NCBI GenBank assembly: GCA_021107685.1
Contig: JAIOSH010000296.1
Span: 1 to 7,706 of the forward strand
DNA: 7,706 nt
Reading direction: 5' to 3'
Source of the DNA: Bacteroidales bacterium
GTDB lineage: Bacteria; Bacteroidota; Bacteroidia; Bacteroidales; SMBSF39
The notes under the pieces were generated by a model that made no database searches, had not been told where the DNA came from, and worked only from the letters and a program-made list of their open reading frames with translations. Shown piece by piece: positions 1 to 6,521 of the stretch. Position numbers and translations under genes: made by a program. Every line of letters starts with the position of its first letter. The first letter of the stretch is position 1.

Positions 1-62
1 AACAAATCTCTAAAATATAACATTCTTAATATTAATTCTTCCTTTTTTGATAAGTTTTTCAT
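1..62 (-). CDS. Possible 5' end of an unidentified gene, cut by the window edge
   Basis: Reading the minus strand from an ATG at 62, twenty codons are open to the window edge. They encode a start like MKNLSKKEELILRML. This resembles the first helix of small winged-helix regulators (BlaI/MecI or PadR types often start with a similar K/S-KKEE-LIL pattern), but twenty residues are too few to assign a family. An open stretch of this length can also arise by chance in AT-rich DNA. No ribosome-binding site or -7 box is evident upstream, which in this genome says little. If real, the gene diverges from the TPR-CHAT gene at 428. Confidence 0.3.
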   Translation of the reverse strand, partial: MKNLSKKEELILRMLYFRDL

Positions 63-190
63 AATAAATAAATTTAAATTATTGCCTACTCTTTTAAAAG
101 CTTTTCGGCATTCGCTTTTTTTATTAATACTAAAAATCAATAAAATGTTCCTTTATTATTAAAATTTATTTTAAATCTAAATTTATTATC

Positions 191-198
191 TATCTTTG
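191..198 (+). promoter_or_regulatory. Candidate -7 box for the TPR-CHAT gene
   Basis: TATCTTTG matches the Bacteroidota -7 consensus TAnnTTTG. No convincing TTG/TTTG -33 element is seen at the usual distance. If used, transcription would start near 205 and give a leader of about 220 nt that carries the whole palindromic repeat at 224-300 before the ATG at 428. Confidence 0.25.
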
Positions 199-223
199 AC
201 TCCACTCCAAAAAGGTACATTTC

Positions 224-300
224 GTCATTAGTAACGGAGTGAAGCAATCTCAATATTCTGTACCACAATTGTATAGATTACTTCGATTCCTAGTAATGAC
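224..300. repeat. REP/MITE-like imperfect palindrome, 77 bp
   Basis: The outer arms GTCATTA (224-230) and TAATGAC (294-300) pair perfectly. The inner arms GAAGCAATCT (241-250) and AGATTACTTC (275-284) pair at 9 of 10 positions. The arms are separated by short mismatched segments, and the central loop itself holds ACAATTGT. The ends resemble, from memory, a palindromic repeat common in many bacterial genomes with termini like GTCATTGCGAG and an inner GAAGCAATCT. The base composition is less AT-rich than the flanks. It has no coding capacity. It is probably a dispersed non-autonomous repeat that would form a strong hairpin in RNA or single-stranded DNA. Confidence 0.7.
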
Positions 301-427
301 ATGTATCTTTACTTTTTGGAATGGACTCATCTTTAAAAATAGTAGAGCTGTTCGTAAAACAAAAAAAATAACAAATAATCTTGTAATAATTATAAAAAAT
401 AAACAACAATTCAATTATAATTTAATA

Positions 428-1159
428 ATGAACAATCTAATCAGGATTATTTTTTTAATACAAATATTAAATATAAATACTTTATATGCTTTTCCAGATA
501 TAAAAATGTCTGATAATCCTATAATTGATACTGTTAGAACTCCAATATTTACTAATAAAGCTAATGATTTATGGCTAAAAGCAGAATATGACAGTTCATT
601 TTATTATTATAATAAATTATCAGCAATATATAAACAGACAGAAGACTGGCAAAAATATATAAGGTGCCTGATTTATATTTCAGAATATTATAATATAAAA
701 GGCGAGATTGATAAAGCTGATGAAAATATAAACAATGCTTTAAGAATTGCTGAAATAAATTTACATAAAGGGCATATTCTTTTTTCGGAACTCTATCGTA
801 CAATGAGTTCATTATTTTTCATCAATGGAAATTATGAAGAATCCATAAAATTCATAAACAAATCATTAGCAATCAGAAATAAAATTATTAAATCTAATGA
901 CACTTCATTATCATATCATTATAATATTTTAGGTGTGAATTATTATAGTCTGGGAAAATATAATGAAGCTATGGATTATTATAACAAGGCTTTAAATATC
1001 TGTCTTGTGAAAAAAATAAAACCATTCAGGGAAATTGGAAGCATTTATTCAAATCTTGGAATGATATACCGTTTAAAAGGAGACTTTGATAAGGCTATAT
1101 CATATTATAATAATGCAAAATCTATCTTTTCAGAAGCATTTGGAAATGATGTTATATAA
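428..1159 (+). CDS. 5' fragment of the TPR-CHAT gene: signal peptide and first five TPRs
   Basis: I chose the ATG at 428 because it starts a typical export signal: a short N-region (MNNLIR), a hydrophobic core (IIFLIQIL) and a likely cleavage site after L-Y-A at residue 21, before FPDIK. The earlier in-frame GTG at 239 lies inside a palindromic repeat and would bury this signal internally. After about residue 45 come TPR units with the usual pattern of small, aromatic and Ala residues, for example units containing GKYNEAMDYYNKAL and GDFDKAISYYNNA. The frame ends at 1157-1159 in the middle of the fifth to sixth TPR. If translated alone it would be an exported TPR fragment of 243 residues without a catalytic domain. 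No Shine-Dalgarno sequence precedes the start. Confidence 0.75.
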   Translation: MNNLIRIIFLIQILNINTLYAFPDIKMSDNPIIDTVRTPIFTNKANDLWLKAEYDSSFYYYNKLSAIYKQTEDWQKYIRCLIYISEYYNIKGEIDKADENINNALRIAEINLHKGHILFSELYRTMSSLFFINGNYEESIKFINKSLAIRNKIIKSNDTSLSYHYNILGVNYYSLGKYNEAMDYYNKALNICLVKKIKPFREIGSIYSNLGMIYRLKGDFDKAISYYNNAKSIFSEAFGNDVI

Positions 1160-1650
1160 ACCTTGGTGTTCTTTATAAAAATCTTGGGAAATATGATGAA
1201 GCATTAAATCATTATGACAATGCTGAAAATATTATTATTAAAAATTCAGGTATAAATCACTTTGACCTTGGCATAATATATTTAAATAAAGGAGTTGTTT
1301 TTTATAAAAAAACCGATTATGAAAAAGCACTTTACTATTATTACAATACATTAAATATCTACAAAGAAAATTATAATCCGAATCACATTAAATTTTCTAA
1401 GGTCTATCATAATATCGGTTTAATTTATGCTAATAAGAATGATTTTGATAAAGCACTATTTTTTTATAATAAGAGTATTTTAATAAAGAAAAAAAATCAA
1501 CCTTCAACCTTAGCTGTAACATACCGGGCTATTGCAAATGCTTATGTTGAATTAGGCGAAATTGAAAAAGCAAATAAATATTTTAACATAGCTATTTCAA
1601 ACAGGATAAAATACTTAGGCAATACAAATTACAAATTAGCAGAGGATTAC

Positions 1651-3708
1651 ATGGATTATGGTACTTTTTTAATCCAAAACAATAATAAAACCAAAGGATT
1701 TGAATTGTATCAAAAATCTCATAAAATTTATATGAATAATTTGGGTTTAAAACATCCATCAACTTCACAATGCTTTTTAAGGTTCGGAGATTTTTATTTT
1801 GAACAAAATAATATCATCAAAGCTCTTCAATATTATCAAAAAGCTTTAATAGCAAATGTTCAGGATTTTAATGATACAAATATTTATGTTAATCCTTATT
1901 CTGAAAAAATTTTATTAGATAATTATCTTTTAGAAACACTTAAAAAGAAAGCAAAAGCATTAAGTTGCCTTGCTAATTCCCAAATTAATAAAAAAAACAA
2001 GATTAAAGCCCTAAGCAAAAGTTTAGAAACTTATGAAATAGCTGTTAATTTAATTCAAAAAATTCGTTTTTCTTTTTCTACTGAAGAAAGCAAATTGTTT
2101 TTAATGGAAAATGAAAAAAACACTCTTATACATGCTATTCATACTGCATTAGCTTTATATGAAGAAACAGGAATCTTATCGTATAAAACTAAGGCTTTTG
2201 AATTTGCCGAAAAAAGCAAAGCTACTATTCTATTAGCTTCTTTACGTAATAATGATGCAATGATTTTTGGCGGAATTCCTGATTCATTACAAAACATAGA
2301 AAATGAAATAATACATGCCTTATCAAGCTATAAAAATTTTATTTTTAAAGAAAAAGAAAAACAAAATCCTGATAAAAATAAAATTACATTATGGGAAGAA
2401 AAAGTTTTTAATCTTAACATAAAACAAGATAAATTGATTGCTTATTTAGAAAATAAATTTCCTTCTTACTATGAATTAAAATATAATTCAAAGATTATTA
2501 ATATATCAGACATACAAACAAAACTTAATAATAATACCGCATTATTAGAATATGTTATTTCCGATACTTTACTATATATATTTACAATAACTTCAGATAA
2601 ATTTGAAGTATATACTTCACAATTAGATAGTAGCTTTAATAAAAATATACAAACAATAATAAAGTTTTTAACTGTTAAAAATTTAATGCTCCATATTAGC
2701 GGGGAATACAGAGAATTTATTGATGCGGCTTATAATCTGTATTGTTTATTAATAAAACCATCAGTCAATTCTTTAATGGAAAAAGATATTATAATTATTC
2801 CTGATGGCAAATTAGCTTATATTCCATTCGATATTCTTATTTATTCAAAAACTGATAAAGAAATTCAATTCAATAATCTGTCTTACTTATTAAAAAAACA
2901 TGCGATAGGTTATTCATATTCCGCTACTCTTTATTTTAAGGATTATTCGGCATATAAAAAGAAAAGTAAAAATGTTCTTGCATTTGCTCCTACTTATAAA
3001 AACAGGGAACTTTTAACATTAAGTGAGCATAATGAAAGAGTTAATTTAGATCCAATACCGGGTGCGATAGAAGAAATAAATTTAATTTCGGATTTTTTTA
3101 ATACTGATATTTGTAAAGACCACAATGCAACAGAAGAAAAATTTAAAGCATTAGCACATAACTATAATATATTGCATTTAGCTATGCATGCTATAATAGA
3201 TAATGAAAATCCAATGTTTTCAAAATTAGTTTTTTCAGATAATAATGACAGCATAGAAGATGGTTTTTTAAATACTTATGAAATTTATGGAATGAAACTC
3301 AATGCTAATATGGCTGTTTTAAGTGCGTGTAATACAGGCTATGGAAAATTACAGCAAGGAGAGGGCATTATGAGTTTATCAAGAGGTTTTTTATATGCAG
3401 GATGTCCCGCAATTATAATGACACTATGGACAATTGAAGATAATTCAAGTTTGGAGATAATGAAAAATTTTTACAGCTATTTATCTGATGGAAAAAATAA
3501 GTTAGATGCATTAAGATTAGCAAAATTAGATTTTCTTAAAAATTCCGACCCATTAAAATCTCATCCCTATTTTTGGGCAGCATATATAAATATTGGTGAT
3601 ATTAGTCCTGTAACAGGAAGTAATATCACCAATAATAATTATATCTATTTATTTTCACTAATAATTATCCTGATAATTTTCGGAATAATCCGAAGAAAAA
3701 ATGTTTAA
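1651..3708 (+). CDS. 3' fragment of the TPR-CHAT gene: last TPRs, CHAT protease domain, membrane helix
   Basis: The frame is already TPR-coding from about 1150, but 1651 is its first ATG. Numbering from that ATG, TPRs run to about residue 70, a helical linker follows to about 290, and the CHAT domain spans roughly 375-650. CHAT hallmarks are IIPDGKLAYIPFD (382-394), the His motif HLAMHA (catalytic His513, codon at 3187) and LSACNTG (catalytic Cys560, codon at 3328). These are followed by the usual Q-G-E-G, a G-F-x-x-A-G-C-P-A segment and a T-L-W motif. Residues 664-680 form one hydrophobic helix followed by RRKNV, a positive-inside stop-transfer tail. With the original signal peptide, the TPR and CHAT parts would lie outside the cytoplasm and be tethered by this helix. 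Starting at 1651 the product lacks the export signal. The stop is 6 bp from the stop of the converging FKBP gene. Confidence 0.8.
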   Translation: MDYGTFLIQNNNKTKGFELYQKSHKIYMNNLGLKHPSTSQCFLRFGDFYFEQNNIIKALQYYQKALIANVQDFNDTNIYVNPYSEKILLDNYLLETLKKKAKALSCLANSQINKKNKIKALSKSLETYEIAVNLIQKIRFSFSTEESKLFLMENEKNTLIHAIHTALALYEETGILSYKTKAFEFAEKSKATILLASLRNNDAMIFGGIPDSLQNIENEIIHALSSYKNFIFKEKEKQNPDKNKITLWEEKVFNLNIKQDKLIAYLENKFPSYYELKYNSKIINISDIQTKLNNNTALLEYVISDTLLYIFTITSDKFEVYTSQLDSSFNKNIQTIIKFLTVKNLMLHISGEYREFIDAAYNLYCLLIKPSVNSLMEKDIIIIPDGKLAYIPFDILIYSKTDKEIQFNNLSYLLKKHAIGYSYSATLYFKDYSAYKKKSKNVLAFAPTYKNRELLTLSEHNERVNLDPIPGAIEEINLISDFFNTDICKDHNATEEKFKALAHNYNILHLAMHAIIDNENPMFSKLVFSDNNDSIEDGFLNTYEIYGMKLNANMAVLSACNTGYGKLQQGEGIMSLSRGFLYAGCPAIIMTLWTIEDNSSLEIMKNFYSYLSDGKNKLDALRLAKLDFLKNSDPLKSHPYFWAAYINIGDISPVTGSNITNNNYIYLFSLIIILIIFGIIRRKNV

Positions 3709-3714
3709 TTAAAA

Positions 3715-4404
3715 CTATTTTTCAATATCAAGCAATTCCAGTTCAAAAATTAATGCCATATTAGGTTCAATAATTCCCGGACGTGGATTTTCACCATAAG
3801 CTATATCAGGAGGAATAAATAATTTCCATTTTGAACCGACTTTCATTAATTGCAGAGCTTCTGTCCAGCCTTTAATAACCCCGTTAACACGAAAAGAAGC
3901 AGGGTCTTTACCTGTTGTACTGTCAAATTCAGTTCCATCAATTAAAGTCCCGACATAATTAGTTTTTACCATATCTGTTAATTTAGGAATTGGTCCATCA
4001 CCTTCTGTAATTACAATATATTGTAAACCACTTGGAAGTGTTATTACACCTTCTTTTTTCTTATTTTCTTCCAAAAATTCCTGGGCAGCTTTTAAATTTT
4101 TTTCTAATTTCATTTCACGTAATTTTTTAAAATATTCCTGTACAATTTTTTGTGTTTCAGATGGGTCTATTAATGTTTCATCAGAATTAAAAACATCGTC
4201 AAAACCTTTTGCTATTGCATCAATATTAATTTCTTCAAATCCTGACCGTTGTATATTATTTGCAACGTCAACCCCAATAGCATAACACACACTATCTAAG
4301 TCGGTGTTAAGATTTACTTCTTTTGTTGTACTGCCCTGTGGATTACAAGACATAATAACTGCTATTAATAATAGCATTAAAAAACCATTAATAACTTGTT
4401 TCAT
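3715..4404 (-). CDS. FKBP-type peptidyl-prolyl isomerase lipoprotein (FKBP_N + FKBP_C, Mip/FkpA-like)
   Basis: This is a cis-trans prolyl isomerase and chaperone that assists folding of envelope proteins. A lipoprotein signal (hydrophobic residues 7-18, lipobox I-M-S-C) gives lipidated Cys20, so the protein should be membrane-anchored on the periplasmic side or carried to the outer membrane. Residues 35-120 match the helical FKBP_N dimerisation domain (D-S-V-C-Y-A-I-G near the start). Residues about 141-227 form FKBP_C. The active-site positions known from FKBP12 are all present: Tyr150, Phe160-Asp161, Phe171, the VIKGW motif ending in Trp180, Tyr203 in I-A-Y-G, and Phe220. At 229 residues it has the usual length for Mip/FkpA proteins. 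It is the last gene of a three-gene operon, 29 bp behind the smaller FKBP gene, and converges on the TPR-CHAT gene with no visible terminator between them. Confidence 0.92.
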   Translation of the reverse strand: MKQVINGFLMLLLIAVIMSCNPQGSTTKEVNLNTDLDSVCYAIGVDVANNIQRSGFEEINIDAIAKGFDDVFNSDETLIDPSETQKIVQEYFKKLREMKLEKNLKAAQEFLEENKKKEGVITLPSGLQYIVITEGDGPIPKLTDMVKTNYVGTLIDGTEFDSTTGKDPASFRVNGVIKGWTEALQLMKVGSKWKLFIPPDIAYGENPRPGIIEPNMALIFELELLDIEK

Positions 4405-4433
4405 TTTTTTAATTTTAATTTAAAGATTAATAT

Positions 4434-4958
4434 TTATTTTAATTCAAGTAATTCAATATCATATATTAACGTTGCTCTTGTGGGTATTTTATCCTGGTCA
4501 CCAAGAAGACCAAAAGCAAGGTGCGAAGGTATAATAAATTTTGCTTTATCTCCAACTCTTAATAATAAAATTCCTTCTTCAATTCCTGTTTCCACTCCTC
4601 CCCTGCCAATAAAAAACTCCTTATATCCTTCAATATCTGATGAATAACAAACATTTCCATTTATCAGGCTTACTGTAAAATTTATTTTTGCAATTTTATT
4701 TTTTTCTGCTTTTTCACCATTACCTTTTTTATATATCAAATATCTTAAACCTGTACCTGTTTCCCTCATATCCCAATTATACCGACTGATATAGTCTTCA
4801 ATTTGTTTTTCTTCGGCTTTAACAAGATGTTTATTTGCCGCAACCAAGGGGTCTTTATAATCATTAGGATTAAAATTTTTTTGTTGTTGTGGTTCATTAT
4901 TACCACAACTATAAAAAATCAAAAAAAATAAAAAAAATCCTATATAATTATATTTCAT
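4434..4958 (-). CDS. Single-domain FKBP-like lipoprotein with degenerate active site (GldI-like)
   Basis: A lipoprotein signal (hydrophobic, Phe-rich residues 6-16, lipobox F-Y-S-C) gives lipidated Cys18. A charged linker then leads into one FKBP_C domain at about residues 70-173. The fold is recognisable from G-T-G-L-R-Y, the G-I-E-E-G-I segment, L-R-V-G-D-K-A-K-F-I-I-P and the final Y-D-I-E-L-L-E-L. Several FKBP12 active-site positions are changed: Phe94 for the first Tyr, Tyr105-Ser106 for Phe-Asp, Ile126 for Trp, and Phe149 for the Tyr of A-Y-G. Isomerase activity may therefore be weak or absent, leaving a binding or chaperone role. From memory, Flavobacterium GldI is a gliding-motility FKBP lipoprotein of this size beside an nrnA-like gene. 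Nothing in this window shows gliding, so I leave the symbol empty. The start lies 8 bp after the upstream gene's stop, indicating cotranscription. Confidence 0.85.
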   Translation of the reverse strand: MKYNYIGFFLFFLIFYSCGNNEPQQQKNFNPNDYKDPLVAANKHLVKAEEKQIEDYISRYNWDMRETGTGLRYLIYKKGNGEKAEKNKIAKINFTVSLINGNVCYSSDIEGYKEFFIGRGGVETGIEEGILLLRVGDKAKFIIPSHLAFGLLGDQDKIPTRATLIYDIELLELK

Positions 4959-4966
4959 TACTGTTA

Positions 4967-5992
4967 TTAACTTTTTTTACAATTTAATTGTTCAGAATAT
5001 TCAGGCAATAAGTCTTCAAATTTTTTCAAAGTATCTGTTAATGATATATATGAATTTCCTCCTGAAGCATTTTTATGTCCGCCTCCCTCAAAATGTTTTT
5101 GTGCAAATTCGTTTACTGAAAAATCTCCTTTTGACCTTAATGATATTCTGATACGATCTTTTCTTTCTGTAAAAAATACGGCAAATTTAATACCTTTAAT
5201 TGAAAGTCCATAATTTACAACATTTTCGGTATCTCCAATTTTATACTTAAATTTCTTAAGGTCTTCTTTTGTTAAATAAATATATGCTGTGCTGAATTCT
5301 TTGAAAACCTTTAATCTTTCTGTTAAACAATATCCCAATAATCTTAAGCTGTTTTCAGAAAAAGTATCATAAACTAAAGTATGAATATTATCGCATTTTA
5401 TACCTGCCTTTATTAACTCTGCTGTAACTAAATAAGTTTTTTCATTATTACAGGCAAAACTGAATGAACCCGTATCTGTTATAATACCGACATAAATACA
5501 TTCAGCAATTTCTTTATCAATAAGATGCTTTTCACCTAAATCAACAAACAGTTCATATATTAATTCCGCAGTTGATGAAGTATTTACAGTTGATATAATA
5601 TGATTGAAACTATTACTTTCAGGTAAGACATGATGATCAATAAGTATTTTTATTCCTTTTGATTTTTTTAGGGGTTCTGCTACTTGATCCACACGGGGGA
5701 TTGAATTATAGTCAAGGCAGAATATAACATCTGCTCTCTCAATTAATGTATTACATTTTTTAGGCTTATCATTATAAACCAGTATTTTATCATTTGCAGG
5801 CATCCATTTAAGATATGAAGGATATTTATCAGGAACAATTATATCAGCATTATGACCCTTTTTTGTTAAAAAAAGATACATTGCCAAAGAAGAACCTATT
5901 GCATCACCATCAGGATTTTTATGCGTAGTAATAACAATATTCTTTGAGGTGTTAAGCAGCTCTTTTATTTCTTGTATTATGTATGATGTCAA
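4967..5992 (-). CDS. nrnA: DHH/DHHA1 family phosphoesterase (NrnA-like oligoribonuclease/pAp phosphatase)
   Basis: This is a cytoplasmic metal-dependent phosphoesterase. Family members degrade 2-5-mer RNA, dephosphorylate pAp, or split cyclic-dinucleotide products such as pApA; the sequence does not tell these apart. The DHH domain covers about residues 1-180 with all metal-ligand motifs: HKNPDGDAIGS (His24, Asp28, Asp30), F-C-L-D (Asp94), the signature IDHH (Asp119-His120-His121) and ITDTGSF (Asp173). The DHHA1 domain carries the substrate-binding GGGHKNASGG at 303-312. The 341-residue length is typical. The apparent start is TTG at 5992: no in-frame ATG or GTG occurs between the upstream stop near 6026-6028 and the HKNPDGD motif. 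The gene heads an operon with the two FKBP genes and diverges from ndk, with a -7 box match 28 bp upstream. Confidence 0.9.
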   Translation of the reverse strand: MTSYIIQEIKELLNTSKNIVITTHKNPDGDAIGSSLAMYLFLTKKGHNADIIVPDKYPSYLKWMPANDKILVYNDKPKKCNTLIERADVIFCLDYNSIPRVDQVAEPLKKSKGIKILIDHHVLPESNSFNHIISTVNTSSTAELIYELFVDLGEKHLIDKEIAECIYVGIITDTGSFSFACNNEKTYLVTAELIKAGIKCDNIHTLVYDTFSENSLRLLGYCLTERLKVFKEFSTAYIYLTKEDLKKFKYKIGDTENVVNYGLSIKGIKFAVFFTERKDRIRISLRSKGDFSVNEFAQKHFEGGGHKNASGGNSYISLTDTLKKFEDLLPEYSEQLNCKKS

Positions 5993-6020
5993 TTTAATTA
6001 ATTTTTTGTAAATAAAGTGG

Positions 6021-6028
6021 CAAATTTA
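6021..6028 (-). promoter_or_regulatory. Candidate -7 box of the nrnA-FKBP operon
   Basis: Read on the minus strand, the sequence is TAAATTTG, an exact match to the TAnnTTTG consensus. It lies 28 bp before the TTG start at 5992, so a transcript would begin near 6014 with a leader of about 20 nt. No clear -33 element is visible. It faces away from the ndk -7 box 21 bp to the right, as expected for back-to-back promoters. Confidence 0.45.
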
Positions 6029-6049
6029 TAATAAAAATAAATAATATAT

Positions 6050-6066
6050 TATTTTTGCCGGCAAAA
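6050..6066 (+). promoter_or_regulatory. Candidate ndk -7 box overlapping a 14-bp palindrome
   Basis: TATTTTTG at 6050-6057 matches TAnnTTTG on the plus strand and would place the ndk transcription start near 6064, with a leader of about 35 nt before the ATG at 6099. The perfect palindrome TTTTGCCGGCAAAA at 6053-6066 overlaps the end of this box and covers the expected start site. Its GC core stands out in a nearly pure A/T spacer. That position suits a repressor operator, but no regulator is known to me for it. Confidence 0.4.
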
Positions 6067-6098
6067 TTGAATAAAAAAAAATCTTAAATTAAATAATT

Positions 6099-6521
6099 AT
6101 GTCTGGAAATAAAACACTTACAATGATAAAACCTTTTGCTGTTCAAAAAGCATATATTGGTCCTATTTTAGCAAAAATTAATGAAGCCGGTTTTAAAATA
6201 ATTGCGATGAAATATTTACAATTATCGCTTGAACAGGCAAAATCTTTTTATGAAGTTCATAAAGAAAGACCTTTTTATAATGACCTTGTTACTTTTATGT
6301 CCTCAGGTCCTATTATAGCTGCAATACTTGAAAAAGACAATGCAGTAGAAGAATACAGGAAGCTTATCGGAGCTACTGACCCTGCAAAATCTGCACAAGG
6401 AACTATCAGAGCACTTTATGGAACATCACTTGAAAAAAACGCTGTACATGGTTCTGATAGTGATGAAAATGCAATAATTGAAAGTGATTTTTTCTTTTCA
6501 AAAATTGAAAGATTATTTTAA
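6099..6521 (+). CDS. ndk: Nucleoside diphosphate kinase
   Basis: This cytoplasmic enzyme transfers the gamma-phosphate between nucleoside triphosphates and diphosphates through a phosphohistidine, balancing NTP and dNTP pools. The product has 140 residues, normal for the family. All catalytic and nucleotide-binding residues are visible: Lys11 in T-M-I-K-P, Tyr51 in F-Y-E-V-H-K-E-R-P-F, Phe59, Arg87, Thr93 in G-A-T-D-P, Arg104 in G-T-I-R, Asn114, and the phosphorylated His117 in NAVHGSDSDENA. One small oddity is Phe13 after K-P, where the family usually has Asp or Asn. The ATG at 6099 puts Lys11 at its standard position. The gene diverges from the nrnA-like operon, and its stop codon overlaps the stop of the converging XRE gene within TTAA. 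Confidence 0.97.
   Translation: MSGNKTLTMIKPFAVQKAYIGPILAKINEAGFKIIAMKYLQLSLEQAKSFYEVHKERPFYNDLVTFMSSGPIIAAILEKDNAVEEYRKLIGATDPAKSAQGTIRALYGTSLEKNAVHGSDSDENAIIESDFFFSKIERLF

Larger units (their letters stand above)
63..427. other. AT-rich intergenic region upstream of the TPR-CHAT gene
   Basis: No coding region is supported here. The region holds a weak hairpin at 96-119 (AAAAGC paired with GCTTTT, followed by a T run to 122), a candidate -7 box at 191-198 and the palindromic repeat at 224-300. The frame of the TPR gene is open back to a GTG at 239, but that GTG lies inside the palindromic repeat. The residues it would add look like translated non-coding DNA, so I do not treat this stretch as coding. 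Confidence 0.6.
428..3708 (+). pseudogene. Secreted TPR-CHAT (caspase-like) protein gene, frameshifted
   Basis: Two reading frames together make one protein of about 1093 residues. They comprise a signal peptide, ten or eleven TPR repeats, an alpha-helical linker, a CHAT peptidase domain and a C-terminal membrane helix. Translation from the ATG at 428 runs in one frame to a stop at 1157-1159. The TPR array continues in the next frame from about 1150, where the repeat ending in a D-V pair joins the following Y-I-N-L-G. TPR units here are almost all 42 residues (126 nt) long, but the unit spanning the break is 107 nt, which fits a 19-nt deletion. Downstream, 851 codons stay open, so the lesion looks recent. 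Alternatives are an assembly error or a programmed -1 frameshift; no X-XXY-YYZ slippery heptamer is visible. TPR-CHAT proteins are thought to sense partners through the TPRs and cleave substrates with the His-Cys protease. Confidence 0.8.

Noticed and set aside
96..122. Hairpin plus T run resembling a rho-independent terminator
   Set aside because: The six-base stem is AT-rich with a 12-base loop, and no plus-strand gene ends before it within the window.
239..427. N-terminal extension of the TPR gene from a GTG at 239
   Set aside because: The GTG lies inside a palindromic repeat, the added residues look non-coding, and a good signal peptide starts at the ATG at 428.
561..812. 83-codon open frame on the minus strand
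   Set aside because: It is antisense to the clearly coding TPR region and its composition mirrors that gene.
1145..1160. Programmed -1 ribosomal frameshift joining the two TPR-CHAT parts
   Set aside because: No X-XXY-YYZ slippery heptamer is visible, I saw no stimulatory hairpin directly downstream, and the repeat length deficit points to a deletion.
428..3708. CRISPR-linked or other defence-island TPR-CHAT system
   Set aside because: No cas, gRAMP, nuclease or toxin gene is nearby; the neighbours are housekeeping genes and the protein carries an export signal.
4396..4647. 83-codon open frame on the plus strand
   Set aside because: It is antisense to the small FKBP gene and has no recognisable domain.
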